Source: Tannerella sp.
GTDB taxonomy: Bacteria; Bacteroidota; Bacteroidia; Bacteroidales; Tannerellaceae
Assembly (NCBI GenBank): GCA_031265585.1
Contig: JAISCL010000134.1
Coordinates: 1 to 56,044 of the forward strand
DNA: 56,044 nt
Reading direction: 5' to 3'
Below are positions 51,951 through 56,044 of the stretch, one piece after another. Position numbers and translations under genes: made by a program. The notes under the pieces were generated by a model, which saw only the letters and a program-made list of their open reading frames with translations, was not told the DNA's origin and ran no database searches. The stretch's first letter is position 1. Every line of letters begins with the position of its first letter.

Positions 51951-52735
51951 ATCATTTAACCAAACTGAAAGGATTGTGTTTAAAGACATTATTGCCCATG
52001 TATAAGACTGCGAATGCAGGACATATTGCCGCATCGTTGTCTTGTTTGGACATTTTGATTTATCTGTTTTCCGTGAAAATGACAAAAGACGATATGTTCA
52101 TATTATCCAAAGGGCATGCAGCAGTCGCTTTGTATACCGTTTTGGCCAAATCGGGTAGAATACCGGAGGAAATGCTGGACACTTTCTATAAAGACGGGAC
52201 GTCTCTCGCCGCACATCCTCCCTGCAATGGCCTTATTAAGGATATTCCCTTTGGAACAGGCAGTTTGGGACATGGCTTGTCTTTAGCGACGGGCCTAACG
52301 TTTGCACAGAAATATACCGCAAAACAATGTAAAATCTACTGCGTCCTCTCCGACGGAGACTGCAATGAAGGTTCCACATGGGAAGCGGCGCTTTTTGCGG
52401 CTCAGCATAAACTGCAAAATTTAACCGTTATCGTTGATTATAATAAACTGCAAGGTTTTGGATATTCACAGGAAATAATCAATTTGGAATCTCTGGCTGA
52501 AAAATTCAAAAGCTTTGGATTCGAAACTGTTTTCGCTGAAAACGGGAACGACTTTAATTCACTGCATACCGCATTTGAACAGTTAAGCCTGACAACATCG
52601 GGTCAGCCAAAGTGCATTGTCGCCCGCACAACAAAAGGAGCCGGTATTTCATTTATGGAAAACAAGCTGGAATGGCATTACCTTCCAATGACCGACAAAG
52701 AATATCAACAAGCTTTAGCCGAAATTCATGCGTAA
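51947..52735 (+). CDS. transketolase-like, N-terminal (thiamine-diphosphate pyrophosphate-binding) subunit
   Basis: 262 residues, half of a normal transketolase. Seen here: KTANAGHIAASLSCLDILIYL near 21-41, the SKGHAAVALYTVLAKSGRI segment, PPCNGLIKDIPFGTGSLGHGL, and the ThDP/metal motif LSDGDCNEGSTWEAALFA followed by VIVDYNKLQGFG. It is paired with a C-terminal subunit that overlaps by 8 bp. Stand-alone two-subunit transketolases are found in secondary or sugar pathways more often than in the pentose phosphate pathway. The location between nucleotide-sugar genes and a glycosyltransferase suggests a two-carbon transfer onto a sugar; substrate unknown. Confidence 0.87.
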   Translation: MNHLTKLKGLCLKTLLPMYKTANAGHIAASLSCLDILIYLFSVKMTKDDMFILSKGHAAVALYTVLAKSGRIPEEMLDTFYKDGTSLAAHPPCNGLIKDIPFGTGSLGHGLSLATGLTFAQKYTAKQCKIYCVLSDGDCNEGSTWEAALFAAQHKLQNLTVIVDYNKLQGFGYSQEIINLESLAEKFKSFGFETVFAENGNDFNSLHTAFEQLSLTTSGQPKCIVARTTKGAGISFMENKLEWHYLPMTDKEYQQALAEIHA

Positions 52736-53633
52736 AAATTTTTCAGAAACAATAAGAGAAATCTCAAAAACAAAGTCAAACCTTATTTTTCTTACAGGTG
52801 ATTTAGGGTTTATGGCTCTCGAAGACGTACGGGAGACAATGGGTAATCGTTTTGTAAATGCAGGCGTCAGCGAGCAGAATATGATTTCGATGGCTGCGGC
52901 GCTGGCTCATGAAGGTTTACAGGTCATTTGCTACAGCATAGCTCCGTTTACTGTTTTCCGTCCGGCAGAACAAATCCGGCTGGATATTTGCCTGCACAAA
53001 AAAAATGTGAAAATTGTGGGTAACGGCGGTGGTTACGGTTACGGCATTATGGGCGCTACACATCACGCTATTGAAGATATTGCCGTCATGTCTTCTTTCC
53101 AGAACATGCATTGTTATATTCCTTTCTGTAACGAAGATGTCAAAGAGGCCGTAAATACGATGTTGAATCATTCTTATCCGGCGTACTTGCGGTTAGGATA
53201 TGGACTTTTACCGAAAGGATGGCGTTTACCGGATTTTGCTCCCATCCGGAAACTTGCCGACGGAGATGAAATAACGATTGTCGGGATGGGTCCCGTATTA
53301 AACAACGTATCACAAGCGATTGAGAATGGAGTCAGTGCGGATATTTTTGTGATATCCGAATTGCCTTTTACCGGATTATCCGTGGAACTTAGGACAAGTA
53401 TTGCCAAAACAAAAAAAATACTTGTCATAGAAGAACATGTACAGCGAGGCGGCCTTGGAGAGCATTTAGCCTTTCATATAGTGCAATCCGGCATCCGTTG
53501 CCGGTTTGTTCATCACTGTGCCAAAGGATATGAGAATGGATTGTACGGTTCGCAAAATTATCATCAAAAACAAAACGCTTTAGATTCGGTTTCCCTGAAT
53601 CATGCGATAAAATACATTGTGAATGAAAAATGA
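52728..53633 (+). CDS. transketolase-like, C-terminal (pyrimidine-binding) subunit
   Basis: 301 residues. Start overlaps the N-terminal subunit by 8 bp. Features: TGDLGFMALEDVRETMGNRF near the N-terminus, GVSEQNMISMAAALAHEG near 45-62 with the invariant Glu for ThDP activation, APFTVFRPAEQIR, GGYGYGIMGATHHAIED near 96-112 with the histidines expected in the active site, and a C-terminal Rossmann-like domain (about 180-300) starting LADGDEITIVGMGPVLNN and IEEHVQRGGLGEHLA. All key regions look intact, so the two genes probably form one active enzyme. Confidence 0.87.
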   Translation: MRKNFSETIREISKTKSNLIFLTGDLGFMALEDVRETMGNRFVNAGVSEQNMISMAAALAHEGLQVICYSIAPFTVFRPAEQIRLDICLHKKNVKIVGNGGGYGYGIMGATHHAIEDIAVMSSFQNMHCYIPFCNEDVKEAVNTMLNHSYPAYLRLGYGLLPKGWRLPDFAPIRKLADGDEITIVGMGPVLNNVSQAIENGVSADIFVISELPFTGLSVELRTSIAKTKKILVIEEHVQRGGLGEHLAFHIVQSGIRCRFVHHCAKGYENGLYGSQNYHQKQNALDSVSLNHAIKYIVNEK

Positions 53634-55638
53634 TTTGCTCTACACAGATAGCTGGACGCCGGAAATCATAGCTGAAGCACAAAAATTGCAAGGACCGGTC
53701 CTCATTGTCGGAGTTGCCGGATTCATTGGAGCAAGACTGTATTACACACTCCGAAAATACAGGCCGGATATATACGGCTGCTCACGGAATCCACAAAATA
53801 CCTGGCGTCTGATTAATGGAAACGCCGATTTTTTACTTAATTGCGATATTATCGACTGCGACAGTGTGAGGTCGGTTATCAATCGTATCAGGCCCATGAC
53901 GGTTATCAATATGGCCGCCTATGGCGCCTATTCCCGTCAGGTTGACAGCGAGAAAATCCATCAAACCAATTACATTGGGACGCTGCATTTACTGAGAGCC
54001 TTGACGGATACGGGATGTGCCGCTTTTATTCAATCCGGCAGTTCGTCGGAGTACGGATTAAATTGTGTCGCTCCCCTGGAAACGGATGAACCTCTCCCAA
54101 ACAGCGATTACGCCGCTTCAAAATTAGCGGCAAGTAATCTTATTAAATACTACGGGAAAGTACTTAATTTCCCTTGTGTCAACCTGCGTCTCTATTCCAT
54201 ATACGGACCGTGGGAGGAAAAAGACCGTCTGATTCCAACCCTTATCAGCAGCGGATTGCGGGGTAAATATCCCAATTTTGTTGATAAATCCGTTTCGAGA
54301 GATTTTGTTTATGTAGATGACTGCAACGCAGCTATTGTTCGCGCGGCGCTTACCGTTTGCAAGACACACCCGGGAATTTCGGTGAACATTGCTTCGGGCG
54401 TCAAAACAACGCTTGAAGATGTTGCCTTTACTGCCAAAAAAGTTTTTAAGATTGATGAAGATCCGACTTTCGGCGCTATGACTAATCGCAGATGGGATCT
54501 TTCGAACTGGTATGGAGATCCTGCTCTTGCAAAAAAAATAATGGGATGGGAAACGAAAATTTCTTTTGAAGAGGGGTTAAGGCAAAACGTTGAATGGGAA
54601 AAAGCGGCAGAAGAATCGTTACATTATGTAGCCGTACCTGAAAAAGAGAAAAAAATATCCGTCATTTTAGCGTGTTACCGGGACAATCTTGCTATTCCTG
54701 TGATGCATCAGCGTCTGACTGAAATGTTCATAAAAACAGGTTACGATTACGAAATTATTTTTGTCAATGACGGAAGCCCGGCTAATGACGAGCAGGTTAT
54801 TAACGGGTTATGTATGATGGATGCTCACGTGATTGGAATATCCCATTCGCGCAATTTTGGTTCCCAGTCAGCTTTTGTCAGCGGCATGGACATAGCCTCG
54901 GGCGATGCGGTGGTATTAATGGATGGCGACGGTCAGGATCCTCCGGAAATCATACCTCAATTCATTGCCAAATGGGAAGAAGGTTACGATATTATATACG
55001 GAAAGCGTGTAAAGCGGGAAGCGAAGTGGTATATGCAATTTTTTTACAAGCTGTTTTACCGTATTTTCCGGAAGTTGTCCGATATAGAGGTTCCCGTCGA
55101 TGCGGGCGATTTTTCTCTTATTGATAAAAAAGTGGTAACCCATTTGTTGAAATTCTCGGAAAAAGATATTTTCCTGAGGGGCCTTCGCGCCTGGGTAGGA
55201 TTCAAGCAGACGGGTGTAGATTACGTCCGTCCCGAAAGGCTGTTCGGGACAAGCACAAACAATTTTTTGAAAAATATAGGGTGGGCAAAAAAAGGCATTT
55301 TTTCTTTCAGCATGAAGCCGCTTCAATATATACAGGGACTGGGCATAATCATGTTTTTCACAACCATCATTATGGGAATCGGCTATTTAATAAACTACTT
55401 TCTCAGCCCGCCTGGCGAAAATGCACGCGGTATTATGACGGTTATCATGCTCCTTCTTGGTATCGGCAGTATTCTTATTATTTCCGTAAGTATTATTGGT
55501 GACTATGTCGGGAAAATAACCGAAGAAGTGAAGAACCGGCCTAAATTTATTCGCGACAAGTTGATTCTTAGCGGGAAAATATACGAGGGCGAACAGGATA
55601 TCGAAACGGCTATTCGCAAACAGAAGAATAAACAGTAA
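53623..55638 (+). CDS. fusion: NAD-dependent epimerase/dehydratase (SDR) + GT2 polyprenyl-phosphate-type glycosyltransferase
   Basis: 671 residues, starting 11 bp inside the preceding gene. N-terminal extended-SDR domain (about 25-325): GVAGFIGARLYYTLR (GxxGxxG), NMAAYGAYSRQVDS, SGSSSEYG, and the catalytic SDYAASKLAASNLIKYYG with Tyr and Lys. C-terminal family-2 glycosyltransferase (about 342-671): ISVILACYRDNLAIP, IIFVNDGSPAND, the DGDGQDPPEIIP DxD-type motif, GDFSLIDKKV, then two membrane helices (about 564-590 and 602-632) as in GtrB/DPM1/ArnC-like enzymes that work at the inner membrane. The junction is a short linker near residue 330 with no frameshift. The fusion suggests modification and transfer of the same sugar. 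Confidence 0.86.
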   Translation: MKNDLLYTDSWTPEIIAEAQKLQGPVLIVGVAGFIGARLYYTLRKYRPDIYGCSRNPQNTWRLINGNADFLLNCDIIDCDSVRSVINRIRPMTVINMAAYGAYSRQVDSEKIHQTNYIGTLHLLRALTDTGCAAFIQSGSSSEYGLNCVAPLETDEPLPNSDYAASKLAASNLIKYYGKVLNFPCVNLRLYSIYGPWEEKDRLIPTLISSGLRGKYPNFVDKSVSRDFVYVDDCNAAIVRAALTVCKTHPGISVNIASGVKTTLEDVAFTAKKVFKIDEDPTFGAMTNRRWDLSNWYGDPALAKKIMGWETKISFEEGLRQNVEWEKAAEESLHYVAVPEKEKKISVILACYRDNLAIPVMHQRLTEMFIKTGYDYEIIFVNDGSPANDEQVINGLCMMDAHVIGISHSRNFGSQSAFVSGMDIASGDAVVLMDGDGQDPPEIIPQFIAKWEEGYDIIYGKRVKREAKWYMQFFYKLFYRIFRKLSDIEVPVDAGDFSLIDKKVVTHLLKFSEKDIFLRGLRAWVGFKQTGVDYVRPERLFGTSTNNFLKNIGWAKKGIFSFSMKPLQYIQGLGIIMFFTTIIMGIGYLINYFLSPPGENARGIMTVIMLLLGIGSILIISVSIIGDYVGKITEEVKNRPKFIRDKLILSGKIYEGEQDIETAIRKQKNKQ

Positions 55639-55642
55639 ACTA

Positions 55643-56044
55643 ATGAAGGAACAATTCAGACCGGTATCTCATCATCCTCCTGTTGGAGTTATTAATTCGG
55701 TAATATTTTATTGCCGGTTAGCGGTAGATTTTCAAATGTGTACCATATTTCGTCAACTCAAAAATATCATACCTGATTTCAGAGGGAAAATATTGGATAT
55801 TGGTTGCGGTAACAGTCCATTTAAATTTTTAGTAGATACATCCAAAGCCAGTTATATTGGTATTGATATTGAGGATGCAGGAAACTTCAATTATAATAAC
55901 CCCGACAAAATCAAATATGATGGAGAAAACTTGCCTTTTGAAAATGAAAGTTTGGAAAATATCATTTCAACGGAAGTATTGGAGCATATTGAAAAACCTG
56001 AAAAGATTATAGATGAGATGTATCGAGTACTGAAACCCGGAGGA
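55643..56044 (+). CDS. SAM-dependent methyltransferase, 3' end outside the window
   Basis: At least 134 residues from ATG 55643, four bases after the preceding stop; the frame is open to the window end. Class I methyltransferase: motif I KILDIGCGNSPFKFL near 52-66, YIGIDIED near 73-80 (motif II acidic residue), LPFENESLENIISTEVLEHI near 98-117 and MYRVLKPGG at the end of the visible part (methyltransf_11-type). AT-rich like the genes just before it. Probably methylates a sugar or sugar-nucleotide of this locus. Confidence 0.83.
   Translation, partial: MKEQFRPVSHHPPVGVINSVIFYCRLAVDFQMCTIFRQLKNIIPDFRGKILDIGCGNSPFKFLVDTSKASYIGIDIEDAGNFNYNNPDKIKYDGENLPFENESLENIISTEVLEHIEKPEKIIDEMYRVLKPGG

Overview
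The window reads as chromosomal DNA of a member of the Bacteroidales (Bacteroidota). The reasons are: SusC/SusD genes; many lipoproteins; families largely confined to this group (TamL-type lipidated Omp85, DUF2851, DUF4838, DUF4998, DUF4959/DUF5000, an HU-like DNA-binding protein of the Bacteroidales type); and repeated use of the group-specific -7 promoter box TAnnTTTG. I cannot fix the family or genus. Base composition is mixed: the housekeeping and SusC/D parts look moderately GC-rich, while 22.5-25.3 kb, the 46.5-47.4 kb gene and the last 4 kb are visibly AT-richer.

Layout. (1) 1-5487: tamB (5' end outside the window) and tamL, an envelope lipid-transport/OMP pair. (2) 5488-6574: a 12-unit, 21-bp-period array of GTGCGCAC and a conserved hypothetical gene. 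(3) 6656-11490: topoisomerase IV subunit A, a secreted protein and an S41 peptidase lipoprotein. (4) tRNA-Leu(UAG) with a terminator. (5) 11828-16078 (minus): DUF3108, Ig-like lipoprotein and DUF2851. (6) 16179-19845: dapB, lepB, a second S26-type gene lacking both catalytic residues, and wbqC-like. (7) pnp (minus). (8) 22.5-25.3 kb: an accessory patch with a frameshifted RhuM-type gene, a DUF1016/PDDEXK nuclease gene between two 108-bp direct repeats, imperfect inverted repeats bracketing the whole, and a secreted carboxypeptidase-regulatory-like protein; a MITE-like element follows. (9) 25707-41142 (minus): an eight-gene SusC/SusD polysaccharide-utilisation-type locus made almost entirely of poorly characterised families. 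(10) 41199-42518: a second ~22-bp-period array (GCGGACGT core), an HU-like protein, a 48-bp TC dinucleotide tract inside a possible small membrane-peptide gene, and a palindromic MITE-like element. (11) 42709-47362: a DEAD-box RNA helicase and two paralogous outer-membrane-barrel-type proteins. (12) 47471-56044: metG, then a surface-glycan locus: DegT aminotransferase, WlbA-like oxidoreductase, two-subunit transketolase, a fused epimerase-glycosyltransferase and a methyltransferase cut by the window end.

The strongest candidates for something undescribed are: (a) the three intergenic arrays with ~21-22 bp spacing but different palindromic cores, one beside an HU-like DNA-binding protein; (b) the direct-repeat-flanked nuclease cassette within a possibly invertible segment; (c) the dinucleotide-repeat small peptide gene; (d) the SusC/D locus of unclassified enzymes; (e) the glycan locus with a split transketolase and an SDR-GT2 fusion. 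Everything here comes from reading the sequence; no database search was done.
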